From contig JAAYAY010000040.1 in the NCBI GenBank assembly GCA_012719125.1, forward strand, positions 1-64,000: DNA of 64,000 bases, given 5' to 3'. The DNA is from Planctomycetaceae bacterium. GTDB taxonomy: Bacteria; Planctomycetota; Planctomycetia; Pirellulales; Thermoguttaceae. Positions 18,934 through 28,365 of this stretch are shown here, one piece after another (positions within the stretch are counted from its first letter, which is position 1; every line of letters begins with the position of its first letter). A model generated the notes under the pieces. That model saw only the letters and a list, made by a program, of their open reading frames with translations, ran no database searches and was not told the DNA's origin. The position numbers and the translations under genes were made by a program.

Positions 18934-18947
18934 CTCAGGATCCTGAG
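18934..18947. repeat. Short perfect palindrome
   Basis: CTCAGGATCCTGAG, 24 nt after the fabH stop, next to a reversed partial copy of the CCCTGACAAC intergenic word (18915-18932). There is no T-run, so it is not a normal intrinsic terminator. Confidence 0.4.
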
Positions 18948-19054
18948 TCCAGGTTCATGCTCGGCTTTCGGTTTTCCGCTTTCCGCGGTATCATGGCCTA
19001 CCCTTGTAGGAACGATTCGCGGACGAGTCTGCGCGCGTGGAGAGAGACAGAACG

Positions 19055-20860
19055 ATGAGCAAAGTCAAACAACTGCCGGCACGGAGCGAGGTTCGCAAGA
19101 GCGACACCTGGGATCTTTCGCGGTTGTATCCGAACGACGACGCCTGGGAGCATGATTTCAAGAAGCTGGAGAAGCGGATTGCGGGCTACGGGAAATTTCA
19201 GGGGCAGTTGGCCGAGGGAGCGGAGGCTTTGGCTGCCTGCCTGAAGTTCGATCGCGATTTCGATCGCATGGGCGAACGGCTGGGAACCTACGCATTTCTG
19301 AAGACGGCCGAAGACGCGACGAACAGCGACTATCAGCGGATGCAGGGCCGGTTCATGAACCTGGCCAGCCGGGCCGCTCAGGCCGCCAGCTTCATTCGGC
19401 CCGAGATTCTCAGCATGTCGGCAGCCAGGCTGAAGGGGATGCTGGAAGCGAAGTGTCTGGCGCCGTTCAAGCTCCAGTTAGAGCGGCTGCTCGACGAAAA
19501 GCCGCACACCCTCTCGAAGAAGGAAGAGCGGCTGCTGGCGATGCAGACCGAGATGGCCCAGGCTGCGGGGCAGGCCTTCCGCAAGTTGAACGACGCCGAT
19601 CTGAAATTCGGCGACGTGAAGGACGAAGACGGCCAGTTGATCGAACTGAGCCACGCCACGTTTTCCAAGTTTCTCAATTCACCGAAGCGAAGCGTCCGCA
19701 AGACGGCCTTCGACAAGGTCTACGCGCAATACGACGCCCATCAGCATACCCTGGCGGCCACGCTCAACGGCTCGATCCAGCGCGACATCTACTACGCCCA
19801 GGTACGAAACTTCTCCAGTGCGCTGGCGGCCTCGCTGTTTCCGGATCGCATGCCCGTGGCGGTTTACGACAATCTGATCGAATCGGTGCATAGACGGCTG
19901 CCGGCCCTGCATCGCTACTACGACGTGCGGCGGCGGAAGATGCGGCTCAAGGACATTCACCACTACGACACCTACGTGCCGATCCTCAGCGAACTGCGCA
20001 CGCGGCACACGTGGGACGAGGCCGTGGAACTGGTGCTGGCGGCCCTCCAGCCGCTCGGCAGCGAATATGGGGCGGCCCTGGAAGGCGGACTTCGGGGCCG
20101 CTGGTGCGATCGTTACGAGAACCGGGGGAAGCAGAGCGGGGCCTTCAGTTGCGGCTCCTACGACGGCGATCCCCATATCCTGACGAACTACCAGGAAGAC
20201 GTGCTCGACCACGTGTTCACCCTGGCCCACGAGGCCGGCCACTCGATGCACAGTTACTTCTCGGCCAAGTCGCAGCCCTATCAGTACTACAACTACGTGA
20301 TCTTCGTGGCCGAGGTGGCCAGCACCTTCAACGAAGAACTCCTGAGCCGCCACCTGCTCAGCCAGGCCGGCGACGATCAACGCCGCGCCTACCTGATCAA
20401 TCGCCAGATCGACGCCATGCGGGGGACGATCTTCCGCCAGACTATGTTCGCCGAGTTCGAGAAGCTGACCCACGCCTCGGCCGAGGAAGGGGAGCCGCTC
20501 ACGGTCGAGCGATTCCGCTCGATCTACCGCGAGTTGCTGGAAATCTATTTCGGCCCCGACTTCGCTCTCGACGACGTGCTGTCGCTCGAATGCTTCCGCA
20601 TTCCGCACTTCTATCGGGCCTTCTACGTCTACAAATATGCCACGGGGATGTCGGCCGCGATTGCCCTGGTCGAACGCGTTCTGTCGGGCGGCAAGAAGGA
20701 ACTGGACGACTATCTCGGCTTCCTCAAGGGCGGCTGCTCGAAAGACCCGCTCGACCTGCTCCGAGGCGCAGGGGTCGACATGGAGCAACCCACGGCCGTC
20801 GATACGGCCCTGGCTGAATTTGAGCGGTTGGTCGAGGAGTTGGATGGGCTGCTCTCATGA
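19055..20860 (+). CDS. pepF: Oligoendopeptidase F (M3 metallopeptidase)
   Basis: A 601-residue cytoplasmic zinc peptidase that cleaves oligopeptides. The M3 motif HEAGH is at residues 392-396 within FTLAHEAGHSMHSYFS, and the third zinc ligand is expected in the helix about 25 residues later. Length is typical (about 600). ATG 19055 follows a GGAGAGAG stretch; the GTG at 19037 is in frame but lies within that stretch. Its last 6 nt overlap the last 6 nt of the convergent antitoxin-like gene. Confidence 0.95.
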   Translation: MSKVKQLPARSEVRKSDTWDLSRLYPNDDAWEHDFKKLEKRIAGYGKFQGQLAEGAEALAACLKFDRDFDRMGERLGTYAFLKTAEDATNSDYQRMQGRFMNLASRAAQAASFIRPEILSMSAARLKGMLEAKCLAPFKLQLERLLDEKPHTLSKKEERLLAMQTEMAQAAGQAFRKLNDADLKFGDVKDEDGQLIELSHATFSKFLNSPKRSVRKTAFDKVYAQYDAHQHTLAATLNGSIQRDIYYAQVRNFSSALAASLFPDRMPVAVYDNLIESVHRRLPALHRYYDVRRRKMRLKDIHHYDTYVPILSELRTRHTWDEAVELVLAALQPLGSEYGAALEGGLRGRWCDRYENRGKQSGAFSCGSYDGDPHILTNYQEDVLDHVFTLAHEAGHSMHSYFSAKSQPYQYYNYVIFVAEVASTFNEELLSRHLLSQAGDDQRRAYLINRQIDAMRGTIFRQTMFAEFEKLTHASAEEGEPLTVERFRSIYRELLEIYFGPDFALDDVLSLECFRIPHFYRAFYVYKYATGMSAAIALVERVLSGGKKELDDYLGFLKGGCSKDPLDLLRGAGVDMEQPTAVDTALAEFERLVEELDGLLS

Positions 20861-21085
20861 CAGTGCTGCCCGCGCCTTGCGAAGTGCCTCGTCAGAGGAA
20901 ATCTCCCTGGCCTTGCCATCCCTAAGCTCACGCAAACGTCGTTCGGCCTCATCAACCCAAAGGCGCAAGTTCTCTTCGTCGGATGGGGCGTCAAGACTGA
21001 GCAGGAGTTTCTCCGCAAGCTGGGCTCTCCCTTGAAGGTCAAGCCTCAAGGCTTCCGCTTCAATGTCATCAAAATGCCGGGACAT
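20855..21085 (-). CDS. Addiction-module antitoxin-like protein (orphan)
   Basis: A 76-residue acidic protein resembling the putative addiction-module component family (TIGR02574 type), which in complete modules partners a RelE/ParE-type toxin. The pattern AEALRLDLQGRAQLAEKLL...SLDAP fits the family. No toxin gene sits on either side: the downstream position is taken by the 3' end of pepF and 155 bp upstream have no suitable frame. It is an orphan antitoxin or a relic. Confidence 0.7.
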   Translation of the reverse strand: MSRHFDDIEAEALRLDLQGRAQLAEKLLLSLDAPSDEENLRLWVDEAERRLRELRDGKAREISSDEALRKARAALS

Positions 21086-21240
21086 CTCAATTAGTTCCTC
21101 TTCCTAGTGCATGAAACGGCCTGCGCTGCACGCCGAGAGCGGGAGATCATCACCATCCCATTGTCATACGGAATGTAAACATGTGCAACCTACGGGGCGT
21201 CAGTCGTCGAAACGGGCGGTCAGCCGTTCATTGAGTCGGC

Positions 21241-22740
21241 CTATGCCTCTGACAGCTCCCACCCCTTCCGATACTCTCGTACCAGGTACTTGTTCGCGCC
21301 GGCGTCGTTGGTGATCTTCACGGCCTCGCTGTCGAACAACACTTTCTTGCCGGCCCGGAGAGCGACGGTGCCGAGGTTGACGGCGTCGGTGATCGAGGCC
21401 GCATTGAGGAAGCTGCCGGGAGACCGCTCGCCGCCGAGGATCTCTTCCAGCCAGCCGCTGTGGCGTCCGCCTGTTTCGCTCTCCTTGAGCACGAGGTCCT
21501 CCCGCTTTCCCTTGCTGAACAACTGGGGGTTCTGCCCGTGGAATCCGCCCATGATGATGCCGTCGTCGCCGACGAAGAGAATCCCCTCGCGGCCCATCTC
21601 GACACTGTGGGCTTCGACCTCTTTGGGGAGCCGGGGTTTCATCCCGCCGTCGTACCAGAACAGGTCAATTTCGGGCATGTCGCTCGTTGCCGCGAAGCCC
21701 AGACGGATGTTACAGCCCGTGGGGTAGGAGAAATCATTCTTGACGGTGCGGCTCACGCCGTCTTCGATCGTGCAGGTGTGGGTGGCCCAGGCTTGGGCAC
21801 TTTTGGGAACACCGAGGCCGAGCGTCTCAAACACCGGCCAGAGACTGTAGATGCCCATGTCGGCCATGGAGCCGCCGCCGAAATCGTACCAACCGCGAAA
21901 GACCGTGTGGGTGTAGTGGGGATGATAGGGGCGATCGACGGCCGGGCCGAGCCACAGGTCCCAGTCAAGACCTTTGGGGACGGGCGGTTTGTCGGTGGGG
22001 ATCTCGGTGTACTGGGGCCAGACAGGCCGGTTCGTCCAGTTGTGGATCTCGCGCAGCTTGCCGATGACTCCCTGCTTGATGGCCTCGGCGATCAGCCGGT
22101 TGCCGCCCCCGGCGCCGTGGGCCAAGAGGTGCGTGGCCACCTTCGTCTTCCGGGCGGTTTCGACGACCAGCCGGCCTTCGATCATGCGGTTGGCCAGCGG
22201 CTTGTGCATCATCACGTGGATGCCCTTGTTCATGGCTGCGATAGAAACTGTCGCGTGGAGATGGTCGGGCGTCATGACCTTGACGGCATCCAGGTCTTTC
22301 TCCTTCTCGAACAGTTCGCGGAAGTCGGCGTAGGCCGTGCAGGCCTTGAACTTGTCGGCCGCTCGCTGCTTGGCGTAGTAGGTATCGACGACGAGCTTGC
22401 CCACGTCGCGTCCGCCGGGGCATCTGTTGTCGCCTTCTCGCCAGCCGGGTTCGCCCAAATACTTGCGGATCGTGTTGCGGATGCCGCCCTTGCCCCATTC
22501 GACGTAGTCGCTGCTGTCCTTGTTGGGATCGCAGACGGCGACGATCTGGAACCGCGGCTCCGAGAGGAGGTAGTCGAGTTCGCGGAAGCCCTGCGTTCCC
22601 ATGCCGATATGGGCCAGCGTGACTTTCTCACTCGGGGGGACGTTGCCGGGGCCGCCGAGGACGTGTCTGGGAACGATCGTTACGGCGCCGGTGGCGGCGG
22701 CAGCGCCGAGGAAACGGCGGCGGTTGAGACTGGGTTGCAT
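21241..22740 (-). CDS. Tat-exported Gfo/Idh/MocA oxidoreductase
   Basis: A 499-residue NAD(P)-dependent oxidoreductase of the glucose-fructose oxidoreductase / inositol dehydrogenase family. ATG 22740 is preceded by a strong GGAGGAG. The leader NRRRFLGAAAATGAV is a twin-arginine signal, implying folding with cofactor before export. The Rossmann motif appears as AHIGMGTQGFREL and the catalytic region as VMMHKPLANR (EKP replaced by HKP). Large expansions of this family are typical of planctomycetes, and substrates are mostly unknown. Confidence 0.9.
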   Translation of the reverse strand: MQPSLNRRRFLGAAAATGAVTIVPRHVLGGPGNVPPSEKVTLAHIGMGTQGFRELDYLLSEPRFQIVAVCDPNKDSSDYVEWGKGGIRNTIRKYLGEPGWREGDNRCPGGRDVGKLVVDTYYAKQRAADKFKACTAYADFRELFEKEKDLDAVKVMTPDHLHATVSIAAMNKGIHVMMHKPLANRMIEGRLVVETARKTKVATHLLAHGAGGGNRLIAEAIKQGVIGKLREIHNWTNRPVWPQYTEIPTDKPPVPKGLDWDLWLGPAVDRPYHPHYTHTVFRGWYDFGGGSMADMGIYSLWPVFETLGLGVPKSAQAWATHTCTIEDGVSRTVKNDFSYPTGCNIRLGFAATSDMPEIDLFWYDGGMKPRLPKEVEAHSVEMGREGILFVGDDGIIMGGFHGQNPQLFSKGKREDLVLKESETGGRHSGWLEEILGGERSPGSFLNAASITDAVNLGTVALRAGKKVLFDSEAVKITNDAGANKYLVREYRKGWELSEA

Positions 22741-22826
22741 GGTCGACTCCTCCAAAGTGCGTGCCAAGGGACTGGATGGCTGTTATTTGGAGGCATGCGG
22801 GTCGGGAAGTCAAGAGTCTTGGAGCT

Positions 22827-22892
22827 GCTGACAGAATCGTCGATCGTCCACACGAGCGCCCGTGGGAAACTCAACCGTTCTGTTAGGGTCTC
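22827..22892. repeat. 66-bp intergenic repeat, copy 2
   Basis: Same-orientation relative of 13018-13083, about 82% identical. It lies between the 3' end of a glycosyltransferase gene and the 5' end of the oxidoreductase gene, 86 nt ahead of the latter's start codon. Confidence 0.75.
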
Positions 22893-22990
22893 TCCGTGCC
22901 TTGCTTCCAGATTTGAGAGCACGGTGCGCACATTTTCTCGTGAAGCCGGGCTTGTTCAGAAAGCGGAAGACGTTTCAGCAGACTCCCGCA

Positions 22991-24085
22991 TCATCCAGCG
23001 GCTCGCCGTGGTTCGGCAGGCCAACCTGGCTTCACTTTACGATAGGGGCAGGCAGGAACCGGTTCCGTGTGAGATGCGAACAGTTCCATATAGGCATTGG
23101 CCACCGCTTCTTCGGAGAACTTGTCTGCCAGGGTTTTCGATCCCCCAGCGACCATTGTGCCGGCCAGGCCGGGGCTGTCGAGGACGCGGGTGATTGCCTG
23201 GGCGAAGCCTTCGTGGTCGCCGATGTCGACGAACAAGGCGTTCTCTTCGTGGCGTACGAACCACATTGGGCCTTCGCAGCGCGTCGAGACGACGGGAACG
23301 CGTTGGGCCCAGGCCTCGAGAAGGACGTTGCCCAACGGTTCGTGGCTGGAGGCCATGGCGAACACGTCGCTGGCCGCGACGAAGGGGCGGGGATCCGCCT
23401 GCCAGCCGGCGAAGCGCACACGGTTCTCGACCCCAAGTTGCCTTGCCAACGCGTGCAGGTTCTTCGACTGTTCGCCGTCGCCGATGATCCAGAGAAAGGT
23501 GTCGTCCATTTGTGCGACGGCTCTAATGAGCACGTCGAAGCCCTTGCGCGGAACGAACCTGCCCATGCTGGAAATCAGGCGGACGTCGTCGGGTGTATCG
23601 AGGACCTTACGATCGACGGGGACGACTTGTTCGGTACGGGTGAAGTTGGAGATGACCTCAATCCGGCGCGGCCAGCCCATGGCCTTGACGTGTTCGCCGA
23701 TTCCGGGCGTATTGCACACGAGCACGTCGATGTTCTTGAAGTAATTGAGCCTGACGGGATAGTCGCCCAGACGCGCGATGCGGATGCAGCCGGCATGCCG
23801 GGGCATCAAACGGCTGGCTCGGGGCATCCAGGCGAACAGCGCGTCGGGTTTCCAACGACGTGCGGTGCGTTTGACGTGAAGCGGCAGGAGGATGCGACCG
23901 AGCGAGGCGTTGCGAAAATGGCTCTCGGTGATTTCCGCACTATGCTCGATCTCCTTTCGCCAGATCCGGTCCGGCCGAATGATCACCTTCTGGACGACGT
24001 TTCGCCTGGCCAGGGCATTGACGAGGTGGACGAAGAACCGTTCGGCGCCGCCGTCTTTGCCAAAGTGAAAATGCATGACCTTCAT
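22991..24085 (-). CDS. Glycosyltransferase family 4 (glycan assembly)
   Basis: A 364-residue GT-B glycosyltransferase. SMGRFVPRKGFDVLIRAV and the C-terminal E-x7-E donor-binding stretch SSHEPLGNVLLEAWAQRVPV identify family 4, and the N-terminal GGAERFFVHLVNAL loop is typical of LPS/exopolysaccharide enzymes. Its ATG overlaps the upstream stop as ATGA, indicating translational coupling to the GT2 gene. Last gene of the glycan block; it probably adds one sugar to a cell-surface glycan. Donor and acceptor unknown. Confidence 0.88.
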   Translation of the reverse strand: MKVMHFHFGKDGGAERFFVHLVNALARRNVVQKVIIRPDRIWRKEIEHSAEITESHFRNASLGRILLPLHVKRTARRWKPDALFAWMPRASRLMPRHAGCIRIARLGDYPVRLNYFKNIDVLVCNTPGIGEHVKAMGWPRRIEVISNFTRTEQVVPVDRKVLDTPDDVRLISSMGRFVPRKGFDVLIRAVAQMDDTFLWIIGDGEQSKNLHALARQLGVENRVRFAGWQADPRPFVAASDVFAMASSHEPLGNVLLEAWAQRVPVVSTRCEGPMWFVRHEENALFVDIGDHEGFAQAITRVLDSPGLAGTMVAGGSKTLADKFSEEAVANAYMELFASHTEPVPACPYRKVKPGWPAEPRRAAG

Positions 24086-25023
24086 GGCGTCCTTTTCCTT
24101 CCTACTGCTTGGTCATCCGGGGATCGGCGCTGGAACAATTGAGGCTGGTCCATGTCGTCGACAGGGGGCGTGCGTTTCAAGGCATGGCGTTGGTAGATCT
24201 TGGCTTCCGTGAGAAACGAGTAGACGGCGCCGGTCATGGCTTGAATGAACCCTGGAATCCCACACCGCCAGAGTCCATGGCGCAGATAGAGCCGCGCGAA
24301 ATAAGCCGGCGGATTTACGAACATTCTCACCGGCCCGCGCGCTTTGCCTGTGCTGATGTACTGATCGGCCTTGAGTGTGGAGTACTTGTTTTCTTTGAGG
24401 ATCTGCTCGTCGATCGGTAGCGGGCGGAAGTGCAGCAGGCTGCCGCGTTTGGAGACGGCCACCCGTCCGTCCGCCAGGATTCCCTCGTGCACGCGTAGCG
24501 CCAGATCGAAGGCACCTCGCCCTTGACGGATCAGGCGCAAGTTGCACCGTTCGCGAACGTAGGCCGGCGTGTATCCATAGCCGATCAAGTAGGCGCGGCG
24601 GGCGACTCGCCAACCGACGATCGTTTCCGGCGCCTCCAACAAGGCGGGGAGCGCCGCCTGCAGGTCGTCGTCGAGACGTTCGTCGGCGTCGATGCTGAGG
24701 CGCCACGGCTGCGTGCATTGTTCCAGGGCAAACTGCTTCTGCCCGGCGTAACCCCGCCAGTCCTCATGGAGGAATCGGATGGGCCAACCGTCATCCGTGT
24801 AGCGTTGGACGAGTTCCGCCGTGCCGTCGGTGGAGCCGGAATCGACGATAACGATCTCGACGCACTGCCGGAGACTCTCGATGCAGTTGGCGAGATAGGG
24901 TTCTTCATTCATGCAAATGATGAACGCGGACAGGGGCAATTTGGGCTCCGCGTGGCCCCGGCTCCGACGGGTCTGGCCGGCCGATCTCTGCGGGTTGTCT
25001 GTGCACGCAACGGTTTGGCTCAT
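24082..25023 (-). CDS. Glycosyltransferase family 2 (WaaE/KdtX-like)
   Basis: A 313-residue GT-A glycosyltransferase. SAFIICMNEEPYLANCIESL, VDSGSTDGT and the DAD metal motif in LSIDADERLDDDL are the family signatures, and the whole protein resembles the lipopolysaccharide-core WaaE/KdtX group. I chose ATG 25023; a GTG at 25065 just after the upstream stop is possible but adds residues unlike the family. It is coupled downstream to the GT4 gene by an ATGA overlap. Confidence 0.88.
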   Translation of the reverse strand: MSQTVACTDNPQRSAGQTRRSRGHAEPKLPLSAFIICMNEEPYLANCIESLRQCVEIVIVDSGSTDGTAELVQRYTDDGWPIRFLHEDWRGYAGQKQFALEQCTQPWRLSIDADERLDDDLQAALPALLEAPETIVGWRVARRAYLIGYGYTPAYVRERCNLRLIRQGRGAFDLALRVHEGILADGRVAVSKRGSLLHFRPLPIDEQILKENKYSTLKADQYISTGKARGPVRMFVNPPAYFARLYLRHGLWRCGIPGFIQAMTGAVYSFLTEAKIYQRHALKRTPPVDDMDQPQLFQRRSPDDQAVGRKRTP

Positions 25024-25068
25024 CGATCGTGTCTTTCTTGGCTTGGCGCGGGGAATGGGTTCCACGCT

Positions 25069-26118
25069 TCACGATGCGAGCGGCAGCATGAAGCCCCGTT
25101 CCACCAGGTCCTGGGGGCCGGTGTAGGGGAGCGAGCATTCGTGTGCGAATCGGATATCCCCGTTGGTATCGAGGTAGCTCTGCAATTGGCGATAGACCTG
25201 CGCGCCGTTGAAGTGCTGGTTCGCGCGGACTGCCGCTTGCGTACGCTGCCGGATGTCGGAAAAGATCTTGAAATGCAGCAAGCAGCCCATCGCCGGCGGG
25301 AAGTTGAAGATTCCGGGCAACGGGCAATGGATCGACACGCCCAACGAGCAGCGGCGGTCCCAGAAGACCAGAGGGTACTTGATCAATTCCACGTCCAGTC
25401 CGAACACGCGGCCGCGAACGCCTCCGCGGATGCTGATGCCCTTGTTGTCCAGAGACAGAATGTAGCCGGCGCCGTCGAAATGGGTGGCAACTTCCCAGGG
25501 CATGGTCCGGTCGTGCCCATCGAACGTCGCCAGTCGGAGGCTGATGACCGGATAGAGATCGATCATGGCCGTGGGAAACCGGCGGATTCCTTTCCGTTGA
25601 AGCCGATGGGCAAAATCCCGTACCGATTCCCTTTCCAGGGTTTCGTAAACGAGGAATTCGTCGGAATCCATGTTGAGGTACCAGCGGTCGTAGCCATACA
25701 GGTGAAACAGGTTCTCTCGCCATAGTCTTCCCCTCGCCGCCTCGCAATAACGGACGTCGCTGTGGAAGAGATCGGTGTCTTTCTGGGCCAGCAGGTAGTC
25801 GAGGGAGCCATCGGTCGATCGGTCGTCGACGCAGATGAAACGGGTAACCCCCATCCGGCGGTGGTGTGCGAAAAAGGCCGGCAGAAAGCGGCGGTCGTTG
25901 TGGCACAGAAACACCAAAGGCACGTCTTGCTTCGTGAGCGGTTTCACCCGGTCTCCTTTAACCGGCGACAGCCGAATCGAATTCGGCCGGAAACTTCGCT
26001 TCTTGCGGAAGTGGTACTGGCATGCAAGTTCAATCCGGTGCAGTGGATTGGGGGCCCACGGCAGCCCGGTCCGGGACGAGAGCGGATAGCCGTTGTCGTT
26101 TCGTCTTGTGCTGATCAT
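25069..26118 (-). CDS. GT2-like glycosyltransferase (Glyco_tranf_2_4 type)
   Basis: A 349-residue enzyme. After a basic 65-residue N-terminus comes VPLVFLCHNDRRFLPAFFAH, then VDDRSTDGS and the metal-binding DSDEFLV, diagnostic of the GT2/GT92-like group. ATG 26118 has AGGGA 8 nt upstream; a TTG at 26154 is in frame but overlaps the preceding gene closely. Positioned 36 nt after the FkbM methyltransferase and 45 nt before the next GT, so it belongs to the same transcript. Confidence 0.82.
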   Translation of the reverse strand: MISTRRNDNGYPLSSRTGLPWAPNPLHRIELACQYHFRKKRSFRPNSIRLSPVKGDRVKPLTKQDVPLVFLCHNDRRFLPAFFAHHRRMGVTRFICVDDRSTDGSLDYLLAQKDTDLFHSDVRYCEAARGRLWRENLFHLYGYDRWYLNMDSDEFLVYETLERESVRDFAHRLQRKGIRRFPTAMIDLYPVISLRLATFDGHDRTMPWEVATHFDGAGYILSLDNKGISIRGGVRGRVFGLDVELIKYPLVFWDRRCSLGVSIHCPLPGIFNFPPAMGCLLHFKIFSDIRQRTQAAVRANQHFNGAQVYRQLQSYLDTNGDIRFAHECSLPYTGPQDLVERGFMLPLAS

Positions 26119-26154
26119 TCGAGATCCCTGCGATTGGAGGGAGCGGTAGCCCAA

Positions 26155-26931
26155 CTACTCCCAGTCCAGATACAGCTTTGCCGGAAAGCGGCTGCGGGCG
26201 ATATCGCGCAAGCCAGCCGTTCTCGCGGCGAGGGAAGGAATACGGCTTTCGTGGGTCTCGGCAAACACCACGTCCACGGTGGCCAGCGCATCGGCCTGGA
26301 TCATGTGCTCCAGGAGCGGGACCTCGGCGCCTTCGATGTCGATCTTCAACAGCCGAACCGGACGGCCGAGACTCTTGAGAAACGAAACGAAGTCGATCTG
26401 TTCGACTTCGACGTAGTTGTCGGCGGCGACGTTGATTTTGTCGGCAAACACAGAGGAACTGATCGACGCAGCGTCGGGCGACAGGTCAAAGTCGGGCTTG
26501 CGATACAGTTTGACGGATGCCTGCCCCACGCCAACGGCCTGGTTGTGGCAGACGATATTGGAAAAGTGCGATGTGTTTTCCCGCAGCCGCGAGAACGTGT
26601 AGGGATCGGGTTCAAACGCGTGCACGGTGGCCCCGTTGAGCGCCAGCATATGGGTGAACTCGCCGAGATTCGCGCCGCAGTCGATCACCAAATCCGCAGG
26701 GGTCAACGACCGGACGATGCGGTCAAACCGGTAGCGGGCTACCCAGGTCGGTCGGCCGAACCGCTTCTTGTAGAGGTGCCACTTGATGGTCTTGAACCAA
26801 TAGCGATCTTTCAGACGAGTGCGGCGTTTTGGGGCAGTGAGCGCATGGGGCTTCTGCGGGGGAGCCGGCAGAATGATATGGGGCTTCCCTCTGTTGGAAC
26901 GCTGCGTATCCGGCGCCACCAGCCGAGTCAT
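26155..26931 (-). CDS. FkbM family SAM-dependent methyltransferase
   Basis: A 258-residue methyltransferase. The SAM-binding motif LVIDCGANLGEFT and the FkbM signature LLKIDIEGAEVPLLEHM are clear. Members O-methylate sugars or polyketides; inside a glycosyltransferase block it most likely methylates a glycan residue. ATG 26931 follows GGAGACGAGA. The ORF is open upstream to 27132, but that part is low-quality sequence. It sits between GT4 (upstream) and GT2-like genes on the same strand. Confidence 0.88.
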   Translation of the reverse strand: MTRLVAPDTQRSNRGKPHIILPAPPQKPHALTAPKRRTRLKDRYWFKTIKWHLYKKRFGRPTWVARYRFDRIVRSLTPADLVIDCGANLGEFTHMLALNGATVHAFEPDPYTFSRLRENTSHFSNIVCHNQAVGVGQASVKLYRKPDFDLSPDAASISSSVFADKINVAADNYVEVEQIDFVSFLKSLGRPVRLLKIDIEGAEVPLLEHMIQADALATVDVVFAETHESRIPSLAARTAGLRDIARSRFPAKLYLDWE

Positions 26932-27186
26932 GGCTCTCGTCTCCAGAAGGTAAAGGGAAATGAAGCCGGAGAGCATACAATATGGACGGCCTTTTCGATA
27001 CTCACGGCCGGCCAACCCGAGCGAATCCGGCATAATCTGCGCCAATGAGGTTGTCTTCCTGATCGTTGGAGCATTCGAGTTCCTCACGCAGCTCGTTCGG
27101 GTAGCGCCTCGGCGATTGGATCTGTTACGCATCTCCCGATTATCATTGGGTACCTCACTCCGCGTGCAGCTCTTATGTGTGCCTCG

Positions 27187-28365
27187 TCAAGCGGCGCGTT
27201 TCGACATCAACTCTCGGTAGACTGCCATCAGGTTTTCAGCCTCGCTCTGAAGGGGGAAGTTCCTGCGAACATGCTCGACGGCGGCCTGACCCGATGCCTC
27301 GCGCAGCGCGGCATCGTCGAGGTATCTGGTGGAAGCGGCGATCATCGATTCCAGGTCGTCGGGCTCGATCGTGGTGCCGGTCTTGCCCTCGACAATCAGT
27401 TCCGAGAATGCGCCGACGTCGGCGGCAACCACCGGCACACCGCACGCCATGGCCTCCAGCGGCGTGAGCCCGAACCCCTCCCATCGCTGCGGTGCAATCA
27501 GGAGCGACAGCACCTGGTACCAGCGCTGGATGGCCGTATGCTCGCCAACGAAGCGAATGCGGTCCGACAGCCCGGCGCCGGCGATTCTTTGTCGCAACTC
27601 CGTTTCGAAGGCCGCGTGTTCCGCTGTGGTGCGGCCAACGATGACGGCCATCCATCGGGGGCGATTCGGGAGCAAGCGGATCATCGTGTCAACGAAAAGG
27701 TCCGTACCTTTCTGACGCCGGATTCGTCCGATACAGCCGACGATCTGCATCGCCGGGTCAAGCCCCAAGGCGCGCTTGGCGGACGCTTGATCCGAGACCG
27801 GGCAGAACCGCTCGGTGTCGATACCGTGCATGATCACGGTATTGGGCACATCCAGGTAGGCGGCCGTCTTCCGGCTCGTGGCGACGACGGCATCCATGCG
27901 GCGTATGAGCCATTTGGTGAACGGTTTGTGCTGCCGTTGCGAAGCGGAGGTGAACACGAGTTTGAGGGGGGCGCGAAAGACGTGCCGGAGGATCAAGCCC
28001 CCCACCATCTCCGTATTCCGCCGGGCATGCCAGATTCGAAACCGCTGTCCGGCCGGACGGCGCAACAACCGCAGGGACTCCCAGAAACGCAGTCGCGGCA
28101 ACGACTCCGGCAGCCCCGGACCGAGTACCGCGATCGCCAACCCCATTTTTCGCATCTGTGGCACCAATTGAACTATTGTCGAGGTGACCCCGGAGAGTCG
28201 CCACTTGAAATTCGGGGCGATCACTTGGGTTTCGACAGGGAGCGTCCTCGAACCAATCGCGTGGCAGCCCGTTTCGACCGCTCCTACTCGTGACGTCGCG
28301 CCAACCGCCTGCGGACAATCCGGCAAGGATCGCTGCTCACCACGCCTGCTGACCAGGGAACTCAT
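27187..28365 (-). CDS. Glycosyltransferase family 4
   Basis: A 392-residue GT-B enzyme. GCIGRIRRQKGTDLFVDTM and the donor-site stretch RWEGFGLTPLEAMACGVPV are family 4 hallmarks, and VIMHGIDTERFCP is the usual linker. I chose ATG 28365 because it has GGAGACGG upstream, nearly the same leader as the FkbM gene; ATG 28419 has none. Probably the first gene of the glycan block, separated by 255 bp from the next. Confidence 0.88.
   Translation of the reverse strand: MSSLVSRRGEQRSLPDCPQAVGATSRVGAVETGCHAIGSRTLPVETQVIAPNFKWRLSGVTSTIVQLVPQMRKMGLAIAVLGPGLPESLPRLRFWESLRLLRRPAGQRFRIWHARRNTEMVGGLILRHVFRAPLKLVFTSASQRQHKPFTKWLIRRMDAVVATSRKTAAYLDVPNTVIMHGIDTERFCPVSDQASAKRALGLDPAMQIVGCIGRIRRQKGTDLFVDTMIRLLPNRPRWMAVIVGRTTAEHAAFETELRQRIAGAGLSDRIRFVGEHTAIQRWYQVLSLLIAPQRWEGFGLTPLEAMACGVPVVAADVGAFSELIVEGKTGTTIEPDDLESMIAASTRYLDDAALREASGQAAVEHVRRNFPLQSEAENLMAVYRELMSKRAA

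Noticed and set aside
18934-18947. Palindrome after fabH as an intrinsic terminator
   Set aside because: No loop of suitable size and no T-run follows.
21086-21240. Possible toxin partner for the antitoxin-like gene
   Set aside because: The 155 bp contain no frame on the minus strand long enough for a RelE/ParE protein.
21460-23193. 577-residue + strand open frame over the oxidoreductase gene
   Set aside because: Antisense shadow of a Tat-signal Gfo/Idh/MocA gene with a strong GGAGGAG start.
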